A stretch of 64,000 nt of DNA from an uncultured Blautia sp. (GTDB lineage Bacteria > Bacillota > Clostridia > Lachnospirales > Lachnospiraceae), in the NCBI GenBank assembly GCA_900541985.1, contig UQLX01000005.1, positions 36,559-100,558 on the forward strand, in the 5' to 3' direction. The notes under the pieces were generated by a model. The model saw nothing but the letters and a program-made list of their open reading frames with translations. It searched no databases and was not told where the DNA came from. Below, piece by piece: positions 33,024 to 42,330 of the stretch; position 1 is the stretch's first letter, and every line of letters begins with the position of its first letter. The translations under genes were made by a program, and so were the position numbers.

Positions 33024-33458
33024 ATGATTAATGAAGAAAAAGTTAAAATAATGACAAAAATTGCCATGTATGAACAGGGGAACGGCAAGAAATATCTTCC
33101 TGTCAGTAAATACTACAGAAGTGATTATATTGGACTGGCTCTGATCAAGAACTTCTTTCTTGTCACCATTGGTTATGCTCTGCTTGTTGCGGCAATTGGT
33201 GTATATTATGGAGAGTACCTTATGGAAAATATCCATAAGATGAATCTGGTGACCATGGGAGTGTACATACTGGTGGGCTATGTGGTAATGCTTGTGGGAT
33301 ATTCTATCCTTACATATGTACAGTATTCCGTAAAGTATTATAAGGCCAAAAAAAGTGTGAAAGAATATTACAGCCAGCTTACAGCACTCAGCAGGATTTA
33401 TGCCCGGGAAGAGAAAAAAACAGCAGGCAGAGGAAACGCAGGAGGATATCGAAAATGA
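33024..33458 (+). CDS. Uncharacterised small membrane protein (cdaA-linked, first of two)
   Basis: 144 residues with two transmembrane segments at about 46-66 and 77-100, a hydrophilic N-terminus rich in Lys/Tyr and a basic, helical C-terminal tail. I do not recognise a family. Its stop overlaps the next gene start by 4 bases (ATGA), so the two products probably act together. cdaA and cdaR follow. Confidence 0.72.
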   Translation: MINEEKVKIMTKIAMYEQGNGKKYLPVSKYYRSDYIGLALIKNFFLVTIGYALLVAAIGVYYGEYLMENIHKMNLVTMGVYILVGYVVMLVGYSILTYVQYSVKYYKAKKSVKEYYSQLTALSRIYAREEKKTAGRGNAGGYRK

Positions 33459-34567
33459 CAGCATTATTGGAACTTAAACAGAAAATAAAAAATCTGTACA
33501 GTAAATATGAAATGTATCTGCAGCCGCTGATGAAATTTATACTGGCACTGGTGTATTTTGTCTGGATCAATTCAAATATGGGGTATATGAGTATCCTTGA
33601 TAATATATTTGTGATACTGATCCTTGCTCTGATCTGCTCGATCCTGCCGTCGGGAATGATGATCTTTACAGGGTTTGCCATGATGCTGGGACACAGCTAT
33701 GCTCTGGGAATCGATGTTGCGGGCTTTATGCTGGTAATGATCCTGTTCATGGTCATTTTGTTTCTCAGATTCAGTGCAGGGAACAATATCGTTCTGGTTT
33801 TGACCCCTATTGCCTGTGCATTTGACATTCCGGTACTTCTCCCTCTTGGATGTGGTCTTCTGGGAAGTGCCTTTTCCGCTCTTCCGGCAGCCTGTGGTGT
33901 AATCCTTTATTTTTTTATCCGTTTTATCAGAACACAGGCACAGGTACTTCAGACAGCAGACCTGCAGATCCTGGACAGAATCACCCTTCTTGCAGACGGG
34001 TTTATGAAAAATGGTACAATGTGGCTGACCCTGATCGCTTTTGTTGTGGTGATTCTTGTGGTGAATCTGATCCGCACAAGAATGTTTGACTATGCATGGA
34101 GGATTGCGATCGTAGCCGGAGGTGTGATTTATGTGGTAGTCATGCTGATAGGCAGCAGCGTTATGGGAGTTGCGGTTCCCGTGATTCCTACGATCATCTT
34201 TTCGGTTGTTTCCGTACTGATTTGTATGATACTGGAATTTTTCGTGTTCGGAGGAGACTATACTCGTACAGAAAGACTTGAATATGAGGATGATGAGTAT
34301 TATTATTATGTTAAAGCTGTTCCAAAAGCTCTGGTGACCAGTTCGGAACGCAGCATAAAAAAAATCAATGGTGTGCCGGACAGAGAAGAACGGAAACAGA
34401 ATGAGCGCGTTGTGAAATATAACGAGCCTCTGTTTCAGGAGGCGGAACCTGTAAAAAAGAAAAAAGAAAGAAGAAAAACACAGGAGGCGGATATTATGAT
34501 CCAAAGACCTGATGTTGACAGCGTGGATTTTGAGAAAAAACTGGAGGAATCTCTGAAAGATCTTTAA
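33455..34567 (+). CDS. Uncharacterised polytopic membrane protein (cdaA-linked, second of two)
   Basis: 370 residues with about eight transmembrane segments between residues 25 and 275, then a ~95-residue cytosolic tail that is charged, with a Tyr-rich DDEYYYYVK stretch, a run of Lys/Arg (KKKKERRK) and a conserved-looking end SVDFEKKLEESLKDL. No known transporter motif seen. The tail has the look of a protein-protein or nucleotide-binding region. Position directly upstream of the diadenylate cyclase suggests a link to c-di-AMP or turgor control; inference only. Confidence 0.72.
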   Translation: MTALLELKQKIKNLYSKYEMYLQPLMKFILALVYFVWINSNMGYMSILDNIFVILILALICSILPSGMMIFTGFAMMLGHSYALGIDVAGFMLVMILFMVILFLRFSAGNNIVLVLTPIACAFDIPVLLPLGCGLLGSAFSALPAACGVILYFFIRFIRTQAQVLQTADLQILDRITLLADGFMKNGTMWLTLIAFVVVILVVNLIRTRMFDYAWRIAIVAGGVIYVVVMLIGSSVMGVAVPVIPTIIFSVVSVLICMILEFFVFGGDYTRTERLEYEDDEYYYYVKAVPKALVTSSERSIKKINGVPDREERKQNERVVKYNEPLFQEAEPVKKKKERRKTQEADIMIQRPDVDSVDFEKKLEESLKDL

Positions 34568-34625
34568 AAATCCGTAAAATCAGTTTTGTAACCTGAAAAC
34601 ACAGCAGTAAAAGAAAGGAGTCCGT

Positions 34626-35513
34626 ATGCAGAACATCATAAGTATATTGAGCAGGTATCTGTCGCATATCAATATGCCTTCTGTCAATATCATTGATGTA
34701 ATAGAGATTTTGCTGATCTCTGTCTTTGTATATCAGTTTATGGTATGGATCAAATATACCCGTGCCTATAACCTGCTGAAAGGGCTTCTGATCATTGTAA
34801 CCTTTTTACTGATCGCTTATATTTTCAAAATGAATACAATCCTGTGGATTGTGTCAAAGCTGGCAACAGCCCTTATTACTGCAGTGATCGTTATCTTCCA
34901 GCCTGAACTTCGGAAAATCGTGGAACAGCTGGGACAAAAACGGATCATGGCTGCTATCATTCCTTTTGATGTGGGAAAAGAAGTTCAGGAACGGTTCACT
35001 GACAAGACGATCAATGAACTTGTAAAAGCCTGTCTTGATATGAGCGAAGCGAAAACAGGTGCACTGATCGTTATTGAACAGAAAAATCTTCTGGACGAAT
35101 TTATACGAACAGGCATTAATGTGGATGCAGTTCTTTCCAGTCAGCTTCTGACAAACATATTTGAACACAATACTCCTCTTCATGACGGAGCTGTTGTTAT
35201 GAGAGGAAATCGTATCGTTGCGGCAACCTGCTATCTGCCACTGTCAGATAATATGGAACTGAGCAAACAGCTTGGAACCAGACACAGGGCCGGAGTGGGA
35301 ATCAGCGAGGTGTCCGATTCAGTGACAATTATTGTTTCTGAGGAAACCGGACAGATTTCCGTAGCTCAGGAGGGAAAACTTCTGAGAGATATTTCGTCTG
35401 CTCAGCTCCGTGAAATTCTGGAGAGGGCGCAGAATAAGAAAATTGTGGATAATAACAAATTGAGACAGCTTTTGAAGGGAAGGTCAAAGAATGAAGGAAA
35501 AAATCACAAATAA
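34626..35513 (+). CDS. cdaA: Diadenylate cyclase CdaA
   Basis: Membrane enzyme making the second messenger c-di-AMP from two ATP. 295 residues: three transmembrane helices in the first 85 residues, then the DAC domain with the motifs LHDGAVVMRGNRIVAATCYLP (DGA) and GTRHRAGVG (RHR), followed by a short C-terminal helix. Overlaps cdaR by 23 bases. c-di-AMP controls K+ and osmolyte transport and wall homeostasis in Firmicutes. Confidence 0.96.
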   Translation: MQNIISILSRYLSHINMPSVNIIDVIEILLISVFVYQFMVWIKYTRAYNLLKGLLIIVTFLLIAYIFKMNTILWIVSKLATALITAVIVIFQPELRKIVEQLGQKRIMAAIIPFDVGKEVQERFTDKTINELVKACLDMSEAKTGALIVIEQKNLLDEFIRTGINVDAVLSSQLLTNIFEHNTPLHDGAVVMRGNRIVAATCYLPLSDNMELSKQLGTRHRAGVGISEVSDSVTIIVSEETGQISVAQEGKLLRDISSAQLREILERAQNKKIVDNNKLRQLLKGRSKNEGKNHK

Positions 35514-36771
35514 TCTCTCTTTGAAAATACTTTCTCTGATCGTTGCTATCCTTGTATGGCTCCTGGTGATCAATGTAGATAATCCGATTGTAACGAAAAC
35601 CTATGTGGTTTCGGAAGTACAGCTCTTAAATGAAGCATATATCGATGCGGATGGCAAGATGTGTATGCGTGATGAGAATCAGGAACCTGTCCGTGTGACA
35701 ATAAAGGCACAGAGAAAAATTCTGGATGACATTACGACTTTTGACATACGGGCTGTAGCAGATCTTCAGCAGGCAGTCAGCCTGGATACGACACCGGTTA
35801 TGGTTCCTATTACAGCGACTGTAGGTAAGATTCCGGCAGAAAATATTCAGGTGAATCCCCGGAATCTCAGTCTTCATATTGAGGATAAGGAAACACAGGA
35901 ATTTGTAGTGAATGTTACAACAAACAATACAAGACCTGACAGGGGATACGAAATAGGAAGTCTTGTATCCAGTCCTGAGAAACTCAGGATTACAGGACCG
36001 ACTTCGCTGATTAATAAAATAGATAAGGTGACGGCATCTGTTGATGTGGGAGGAGAAACCTCTGATGTAACAAGGGAAACAGATGTTTCGGTTATTGATA
36101 AAAATGGAGAAGAGTTCAGCAGTCAGGACATGAGCTATCTGAATGTATCCAAGGTATATGTAACAGCCAGGCTGTGGAAAGTACGCACAGATGTGAAGAT
36201 CAGTGCAGAGTGCTCCGGAGTCCCGAAGGAAGGATATCAGATAGAGAGTGTGACTACAACTCCCAATGTGCTCAGTGTAGCAGGCAATGACGAAACTTTG
36301 TCTGCGCTTGCAGAGCAGAACAATACAATCTGGATACCGGCAGATGCAATTGATATTTCCGGCAGGGACAAAGACTATGAGAAAAAAATAAATATTTCTG
36401 AATATCTGCCGGATGGAGTGAAGCTTACCAGTGATTCCAGTGAGGATGTTTTTATTCATGTCAATATCCTTCCTCTGGGAAGCACGGTATGTGATCTGCC
36501 TACAAAAAATATTTCAGTAAAAAATCTTCCGGACGGAATGCAGGCTGCATTTGACGCGGCACAGATAGAAATACGTGTAAGAAAAACAAAAGAAGATCTG
36601 GGAGATTTGCGTACAAAGGATATCAAGGCCTCGATCGACCTTAAGGATAAAGAAGAAGGTGCCTGTGAGGTGCCGGTAAATATTGAGATTCCGGAAGGAT
36701 ATGAACTGGTAGACGAGGTGACAACTGCCGTAGAGGTTTCAAAAATTTCAAAAGCAGAAGAAGATAATTGA
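35491..36771 (+). CDS. cdaR: CdaR, YbbR-domain regulator of CdaA
   Basis: 426 residues: one N-terminal transmembrane helix (about 9-27) and an extracellular region made of about four YbbR repeats (each near 80-90 residues, with recurring V..NPRNLSLHIEDKE and VSVDVGGETSDVT patterns). CdaR binds and modulates CdaA at the membrane. The usual third gene, glmM, is absent; an HPr gene follows instead. Confidence 0.92.
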   Translation: MKEKITNNLSLKILSLIVAILVWLLVINVDNPIVTKTYVVSEVQLLNEAYIDADGKMCMRDENQEPVRVTIKAQRKILDDITTFDIRAVADLQQAVSLDTTPVMVPITATVGKIPAENIQVNPRNLSLHIEDKETQEFVVNVTTNNTRPDRGYEIGSLVSSPEKLRITGPTSLINKIDKVTASVDVGGETSDVTRETDVSVIDKNGEEFSSQDMSYLNVSKVYVTARLWKVRTDVKISAECSGVPKEGYQIESVTTTPNVLSVAGNDETLSALAEQNNTIWIPADAIDISGRDKDYEKKINISEYLPDGVKLTSDSSEDVFIHVNILPLGSTVCDLPTKNISVKNLPDGMQAAFDAAQIEIRVRKTKEDLGDLRTKDIKASIDLKDKEEGACEVPVNIEIPEGYELVDEVTTAVEVSKISKAEEDN

Positions 36772-36786
36772 ACAGGAGATGACAAA

Positions 36787-37050
36787 ATGATCAGTCAGAA
36801 AATTACAGTAAATAATCCTTCGGGTCTTCACCTGCGGCCTGCCGGAAATTTGTGTAATGTGGCTATTAAGTACGATTCGGTGATTACATTTTCCTATGAA
36901 GGAGGAACTGCAAATGCAAAAAGTGTACTCAGCGTGCTTGGTGCCTGTGTAAAATGCGGGGATGAAATTGAACTTGTCTGTGAAGGCGCAGATGAGGAAA
37001 GTGCAATGAAAGCTATGGTCGATGCAATCAGCAGCGGCCTTGGTGAATAA
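36787..37050 (+). CDS. HPr-family phosphocarrier protein
   Basis: 87 residues. His15 in SGLHLRPAGN is the site phosphorylated by enzyme I of the phosphotransferase system, and Ser46 in NAKSVLSVLG is the site used by HPr kinase for catabolite control. Both are present, so it should be a working HPr rather than Crh (which lacks His15). Not next to ptsI; it follows cdaR by 15 bases, unlike the usual cdaA-cdaR-glmM order. Confidence 0.9.
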   Translation: MISQKITVNNPSGLHLRPAGNLCNVAIKYDSVITFSYEGGTANAKSVLSVLGACVKCGDEIELVCEGADEESAMKAMVDAISSGLGE

Positions 37051-37091
37051 ATGTTACAAGATGTGTGAAGAAGAAATAAGGAGGAATTACG

Positions 37092-39836
37092 TTGAAAAAA
37101 CGAGTGGTGGCAATTCTTTTAAGCTTTACTCTGTGTTCAGCTATGGTGACAGAAGCCGGAGCGGCAGCTTTTGCCGATCCGTCAGTTGTGGTTGCTTCAG
37201 AAGAAGCTTTTGGAGACCAGGTGGAAAGCACAGAAGCAGAACAGTCAGAGGAAGTTCATACAGAATCGCCGGAAGAAGTTGAGGATGGTAACATAGCAAT
37301 TGATGGGACTGAGGGAGAGCAGGCTTCTGATGAGTTTTCAGACAGCATGTCAGACGAAGGGGCAGACATTACAGTGGATGGTACGGAAGAAGTGATTCCG
37401 GGTGATGAGCCTGCTTCCGGTGATACCTCAGATGAAAATACAGCAGACATACCGGATGCTGAAGTGGAGTTCACGGAAGAACTCTTCAGTGCAGGGAATT
37501 CATCTCCGGTAACTCTGGAGACAGAGGAGAACACAGCAGATGTTCTGGCAGCGGATATCGAAAACATTGATGAAGAAAATCATAAGGCAACGGTTCTTTA
37601 TACTCGCTGGAAGCCGGAAAACGGAAAATGGAAGCTTGAGAAGCCTGCACTTCGGGTAAGAAACGCAGCTGCTGCAGGAACCGTCGAGGTTCTGGATGGA
37701 ACAGCATCAGATGATGGAGTTGTTCAGGATATGACAGCAGAGGAGCCCTCTGCGGGAGAGGCAGAACTTGCTTTTGAGGATCAGGGGAATGTAGTAGTTG
37801 AGAGTGAAGAACAGCCGGCACCGGAGACAGAAGTAATTCCTGAGACAGAACCGGAAGCAGAGGCAGTTCCGGAGACAGAAGTTTACAGTAACGAAGCTGT
37901 TGTAGGAAATACAACGGAGTATTTTACAAACCAGATGGTGGAGATTACAACGGTATCCAGTGATAAGAAGGAACTGGAGAAAGGTATCTACTATTTTGAT
38001 GAGGAAGGATATCTGGTAACTGGCAGAAGAACAGTCAAAAAGAATACACCGGGCTTCCAGTCCGGTTCTGACGCAGAGTTTTATTTCCTGGATGCTTCCA
38101 GAGCAAAAGTTACCAATACAAATACGGAAGCGGGGAAAAATCTGACGCCGTTTAATTCTGCTCTTGGTCAGATGCAGAAAAACTATCAGTGGCTGTGGGA
38201 CGGCGGTGCTTTTCATAATTATGGAAGTGACGGACGCGCGTCTAAAATTACCGGAAATAAGATGTATAATATTAATGGTCAGTATTATTATCTTTTAAAT
38301 GGCGGAAAACCTTTTGTCGGTATCAGAGAAGCTGCATGGAATAACAAAAAGTCATGGTATTACTTTAAAAATGCATCAGGAAGTAATAGTATTCCAGGTG
38401 TAATGGCTAAAAAATGCTGGGGAAGCAGAAAGACTCCAGGAGGTCAGAAATGGATGTATTTTGGTGCTGCAGGCCGTTGGGAGAAAAAACCGGCAGGCAT
38501 ATATAAGGTGATGGCACCATCAAAAAATACAGACTATGTGCTTAGTTCTTCAGGATATCTTGTGAAAAACAATATAGTAACAGCCCCCGGAGGCTCTGTT
38601 TATATGGGAAATAAATGGGGCTGGGCATATAAAGACAGTGTTGTGAAATATAAAAATGCAAGATATTATTTCGGCAAAGATGGAAAGCGCGTAAACTGGA
38701 AAAATCGTTGGATAAAGGTTCCGAATGGAAATAAAAAACCACGTTACTATTATCTGGGAAGTAATCCGGGACGCATACAGGAAAAACATGGGATCCAGAA
38801 AATTGTAATGAATAAAAAGTTTGTTGGATGGTTCATGTTTGATTCCAAGGGAAACAATCTTCAGAGTGCATGGTCAGGAGACCGATATTTTATTTCTGAT
38901 GGACGTATGGCAAGCGGATTCCTTAAGTTGGGCAATACAGCTTATTTCATGGAGCGAAGTTCATCAACTAAATGTCGTGGAAAAAAATATAAGAATCAGT
39001 GGATAAAGTATAATAACAAATACTATTATGCAACAAGAACCGGAAGACTGTATGGTGGTGGATGGAAAACAATTAATGGCGGCAGATATTATTTTAAGGA
39101 TTGGACAGCTGTAACAAACAAAACTGTGAAAGACCCTTCAACAAATAAATATGGTTATTTAAACAGCAGGGGAAAATATGAAACAGAATGGATTACATAT
39201 GACCCTTCCCAAAATTATGCTCGCTATATAGATCCTGAAACAGGAAAGGTTCTGAAGAATACAGTAAAAGTAATTAATGGAGTGAACTACCGTTTTGACA
39301 AAAATGGTAATCGTGTTACTGATCGGACAAATGAATTCAGACAGAAATCTTATTATATAGAATGTGATCGTGTGAACGGTGTTATGACAGTTTATACAAA
39401 CAGCAGAAAAACAACCCCGATCAAGACTATTCGTGTTTCTGTAGGTAATCCATGGACACCGACTCCGCTGATGACCAATGAAAAAATTGACCGGGCAGGC
39501 CGTTGGCAGCTTCTTATGGGACCGTCCTATGGTCAGTACGGAACCCATGTACGAGGCGGTATCTATATCCACTCTATTGCATGTGGATTGCCGCATGCCA
39601 ATAATCTTCCGGCAGGTGAATATCTGAAGCTTGGCAATCCGGCATCTCACGGCTGTATCCGCTGCTGTGTGGCAGATGCAAAATGGGTCTGGGATAACTG
39701 CAATGGATCAAGGATTACTGTTTTTGATGGCAAGTATACTTCTAATGAATGTTTTAAGGGACCTCTGGGCAGAAATCCGCTGAAGCCTCTGAGAGGAAGC
39801 GGAACCTTTGACCCGACCGATCCAATTTACAATTAA
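37092..39836 (+). CDS. Large secreted L,D-transpeptidase with cell-wall-binding repeats
   Basis: 914 residues from a TTG start (site aaggagg 6-7 bases upstream). Signal peptide at 1-28; a strongly acidic, Thr/Ser/Glu-rich linker to about 285; about 470 residues of aromatic- and Gly-rich cell-wall-binding repeats (YYF, GWAYKDS, GKRVNWKNRW, GKYETEW patterns); then a YkuD L,D-transpeptidase domain with HSIACG, and SHGCIRC carrying the catalytic Cys at about 855. Such enzymes form 3-3 cross-links or attach proteins to peptidoglycan. The reading frame is more A/T-rich than its neighbours in the repeat part. It ends the group before the sugar-nucleotide genes. Confidence 0.88.
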   Translation: MKKRVVAILLSFTLCSAMVTEAGAAAFADPSVVVASEEAFGDQVESTEAEQSEEVHTESPEEVEDGNIAIDGTEGEQASDEFSDSMSDEGADITVDGTEEVIPGDEPASGDTSDENTADIPDAEVEFTEELFSAGNSSPVTLETEENTADVLAADIENIDEENHKATVLYTRWKPENGKWKLEKPALRVRNAAAAGTVEVLDGTASDDGVVQDMTAEEPSAGEAELAFEDQGNVVVESEEQPAPETEVIPETEPEAEAVPETEVYSNEAVVGNTTEYFTNQMVEITTVSSDKKELEKGIYYFDEEGYLVTGRRTVKKNTPGFQSGSDAEFYFLDASRAKVTNTNTEAGKNLTPFNSALGQMQKNYQWLWDGGAFHNYGSDGRASKITGNKMYNINGQYYYLLNGGKPFVGIREAAWNNKKSWYYFKNASGSNSIPGVMAKKCWGSRKTPGGQKWMYFGAAGRWEKKPAGIYKVMAPSKNTDYVLSSSGYLVKNNIVTAPGGSVYMGNKWGWAYKDSVVKYKNARYYFGKDGKRVNWKNRWIKVPNGNKKPRYYYLGSNPGRIQEKHGIQKIVMNKKFVGWFMFDSKGNNLQSAWSGDRYFISDGRMASGFLKLGNTAYFMERSSSTKCRGKKYKNQWIKYNNKYYYATRTGRLYGGGWKTINGGRYYFKDWTAVTNKTVKDPSTNKYGYLNSRGKYETEWITYDPSQNYARYIDPETGKVLKNTVKVINGVNYRFDKNGNRVTDRTNEFRQKSYYIECDRVNGVMTVYTNSRKTTPIKTIRVSVGNPWTPTPLMTNEKIDRAGRWQLLMGPSYGQYGTHVRGGIYIHSIACGLPHANNLPAGEYLKLGNPASHGCIRCCVADAKWVWDNCNGSRITVFDGKYTSNECFKGPLGRNPLKPLRGSGTFDPTDPIYN

Positions 39837-39850
39837 TAATTAAAAATTAA

Positions 39851-39928
39851 AAAGGAGGCTGTTACAAAACTGTTCCAAAGAGAAGTTATAAACTGTTCGG
39901 AAGGTACAGATTTGGTGACAGCCTTTTC
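39851..39928 (+). terminator. Long hairpin between the transpeptidase gene and rfbB
   Basis: GGCTGTTAC pairs with GTGACAGCC across about 45 bases, flanked by A-rich and TTTT sequence. It looks like a terminator or attenuator; the T-tract is short, so part of the transcription may continue into rfbB. Confidence 0.5.
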
Positions 39929-39944
39929 TCAGGAGGAAGATAAT

Positions 39945-41030
39945 ATGAGAACATATCTGGTAACAGGTGGAGCAGGATTTATTGGATCCAACTATATCCA
40001 CTATATGTTTCAGAAGTATGACAATGAGATTCGCATTATCAATGTAGATAAGCTGACTTATGCAGGAAATCTGGAAAATCTGAAGGATGTGGAAAACAGA
40101 GAAAACTACACCTTTATAAAAGCAGACATCTGCGACAGTGATGCCATTATGAAAATTTTTGATGAGAATGACATTGACCGCGTTGTTCATTTTGCAGCAG
40201 AAAGCCATGTGGATCGAAGTATCCGCAATCCGGAGGTTTTTGTAAAAACAAATGTGCTGGGCACTCTGGTTATGCTGAATGCAGCAAAGTCTGCATGGGA
40301 GCTTCCTGACGGAACGTTTAAACCGGACAAGAAATTCCTTCATGTTTCCACAGATGAGGTTTACGGATCTCTGGAGGAAGATGGCGGATTCTTCTATGAA
40401 ACCACTCCTTATGATCCGCACAGTCCTTATTCTGCAAGTAAGGCCTCCTCAGATATGCTGGTAAAATCTTATATGGATACTTATAAGTTCCCGGCAAATA
40501 TTACAAACTGCAGTAACAATTATGGTCCTTACCAGTTCCCGGAGAAACTGATTCCGCTGATTATCAATAATGCTCTCCAGGGAAAGAAGCTTCCGGTATA
40601 TGGCGACGGCAAGAACGTTCGTGACTGGCTGTATGTTATGGACCATGCAAAGGGAATTGACATGGTTCAGGAAAAGGGACGTCTTTTTGAGACCTATAAT
40701 ATCGGAGGTCATAATGAAAAACAGAATATTCAGATCATCCATATCATTCTGGATACTCTGCAGGAGATGCTTCCGGAGGGAGATCCCAGAAGAGAGCTTG
40801 TCAGTGAAAAGCTGATTACTTATGTGGAAGACCGCAAGGGTCATGACCGTCGTTATGCGATTGCACCGGACAAGATCAAAGAAGAGGTGGGCTGGTATCC
40901 GGAAACCTGTTTTGAGGACGGTATCTGCCTGACAATCAAATGGTTCTTTGAAAATGAAGACTGGATGAAGAATGTTACCAGCGGAGACTATCAGAAATAT
41001 TATGAGGATATGTATAAAACTTCCAAATAA
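39945..41030 (+). CDS. rfbB: dTDP-glucose 4,6-dehydratase
   Basis: Makes dTDP-4-keto-6-deoxyglucose from dTDP-glucose using bound NAD. 361 residues: Rossmann motif TGGAGFIGSNY near 7, HFAAESHVDRSI, catalytic STDEVYGSL and YSASKASSD (Tyr/Lys), NCSNNYGPYQFPEKLIPL. Start at 39945 follows AGGAGGAAG; the open frame from 39912 lies in the terminator hairpin and is rejected. The product is the branch point for rhamnose (RfbC, RfbD) and for the WecE-like transaminase at 46250. rfbA, rfbC and rfbD are separate, 8-20 kb downstream. Confidence 0.96.
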   Translation: MRTYLVTGGAGFIGSNYIHYMFQKYDNEIRIINVDKLTYAGNLENLKDVENRENYTFIKADICDSDAIMKIFDENDIDRVVHFAAESHVDRSIRNPEVFVKTNVLGTLVMLNAAKSAWELPDGTFKPDKKFLHVSTDEVYGSLEEDGGFFYETTPYDPHSPYSASKASSDMLVKSYMDTYKFPANITNCSNNYGPYQFPEKLIPLIINNALQGKKLPVYGDGKNVRDWLYVMDHAKGIDMVQEKGRLFETYNIGGHNEKQNIQIIHIILDTLQEMLPEGDPRRELVSEKLITYVEDRKGHDRRYAIAPDKIKEEVGWYPETCFEDGICLTIKWFFENEDWMKNVTSGDYQKYYEDMYKTSK

Positions 41031-41041
41031 ATAATTTTTAT

Positions 41042-41093
41042 AAAGAAAAATGCGGCATATATCTGAAAAAGAGTGTGCAGCATTTTTCTTTTA
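41042..41093 (+). terminator. AT-rich terminator hairpin after rfbB
   Basis: AAAGAAAAATGC pairs with GCATTTTTCTTTT around a 26-base loop, ending in a T-rich run; only 17 bases before the next start. Confidence 0.6.
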
Positions 41094-41109
41094 AAGAAGG
41101 GTGGTTGTT

Positions 41110-42330
41110 ATGAGTTCTAAAAAAATAATGCTTCTGGGTGGTAATTACTTTCAGATGACAGCAACGCTTACGGCAAAACGCCTGGGCTACCATGTGATCA
41201 GTGTAGACTACCTGCCGGACAATCCGGCACACCAGTATGCAGACGAATATTATAATGTCAGTACCATTGATAAAGAGGCGGTTCTTGCTCTGGCCAGAGA
41301 AAAAGAGATTGATGGGATTGTTTCCTATGCATCGGATGTGTCTGCCCCTACAGCTGCATATGTGGCAGAAAAAATGGGACTTCCTACCAATCCTTATGAA
41401 TCGGTTATGATCCTGACCCATAAGGATCTGTTTCGGAAATTCATGAAAGATAATGGTTTTCTGATGCCTCAGGGCAGAAGCTTTACAGACAGAGAAGAAG
41501 CGAGAACTTTTTTCCGTACGCTTTCTATGCCTGTAATGGTGAAACCTATTGATTCATCAGGAAGTAAGGGTGTTGTAAAGGTATTTCAGGAAGAAGAATT
41601 TGACAGCGCATGGGAGGAAGCAGTATCATATTCCCTGTCAAAGCATGTAATTGTAGAAGAATTTATTCAGAAACAGGGTTATCAGATCGATGGAGACGGT
41701 TTTGTGGTAGATGGAGAAATACGGTTTTTTGGTGTTATGGATCAGCATAATGATCTTTCCTGTGCTCCCCATACCCCGATAGGTCTCAGCTGTCCTTCTG
41801 TTCAGCCTCCGGAAATCAGCAGAGAAGCGCGCAGACAGATTCAGAGAATCTTTGACCTGCTTCATATTAAAATGGGAGCTTTTAACTTTGAATATATTGT
41901 AAATGAAAAAGGACAGGTATATATTCTGGAGATTGGTCCGAGAAACGGAGGTAACCTGATACCGGATACACTGAAGATTGCCTGCGGTACTGACCTTGCA
42001 GAATATACGCTCCGGATAGCGGTGGGAGAAGACTGTTCCGATCTTAAGGATATGTCGGCGGATGTGTGTGCGACTTCTTATATTCTTCATTCGGGCCGCG
42101 ATGGATTTTATGACCATGTAGAAATTTCAGACACACTTCCCGGAACAATTGTCCGCAAAGCCGTTCTGGTCAAAGAAGGTGAGCCTGTACAGAGCTTCCG
42201 GAATGCAGGAATGGGAATCGGGGCAATGATCCTTACCTTTCAGGATGTGAAGACGATGTGTGATACTGTCGATCATATGAATGATTATATTCAGGTAAAG
42301 GTTCGGGAAGAGAAGGGAGACAATGCATGA
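41110..42330 (+). CDS. ATP-grasp ligase (first of two)
   Basis: 406 residues. N-terminal Rossmann-like preATP-grasp part (KIMLLGGNYFQMT..AKRLGYHVISVDY), ATP-grasp core with VKPIDSSGSKGV near 140-150, EEFI, and the metal-binding LEIGPRNGGN near 280, then a C-terminal domain. The fold joins a carboxylate to an amine via an acyl-phosphate; the closest known relatives are carbamoyl-phosphate-synthase-like and amino-acid ligases. Substrates are not known; the context (WecE-like transaminase making an aminosugar) suggests joining an amino acid to that amine. Overlaps the fused ATP-grasp/PLP gene by 4 bases. Confidence 0.82.
   Translation: MSSKKIMLLGGNYFQMTATLTAKRLGYHVISVDYLPDNPAHQYADEYYNVSTIDKEAVLALAREKEIDGIVSYASDVSAPTAAYVAEKMGLPTNPYESVMILTHKDLFRKFMKDNGFLMPQGRSFTDREEARTFFRTLSMPVMVKPIDSSGSKGVVKVFQEEEFDSAWEEAVSYSLSKHVIVEEFIQKQGYQIDGDGFVVDGEIRFFGVMDQHNDLSCAPHTPIGLSCPSVQPPEISREARRQIQRIFDLLHIKMGAFNFEYIVNEKGQVYILEIGPRNGGNLIPDTLKIACGTDLAEYTLRIAVGEDCSDLKDMSADVCATSYILHSGRDGFYDHVEISDTLPGTIVRKAVLVKEGEPVQSFRNAGMGIGAMILTFQDVKTMCDTVDHMNDYIQVKVREEKGDNA

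Noticed and set aside
37486..38216. Long minus-strand frames opposite the L,D-transpeptidase linker
   Set aside because: They come from the skewed codon composition of the acidic linker; no start sites or recognisable domains.
39912..39944. Upstream start of rfbB
   Set aside because: It falls in the hairpin region; the family N-terminus MRTYLVTGGAGFIG begins at 39945.
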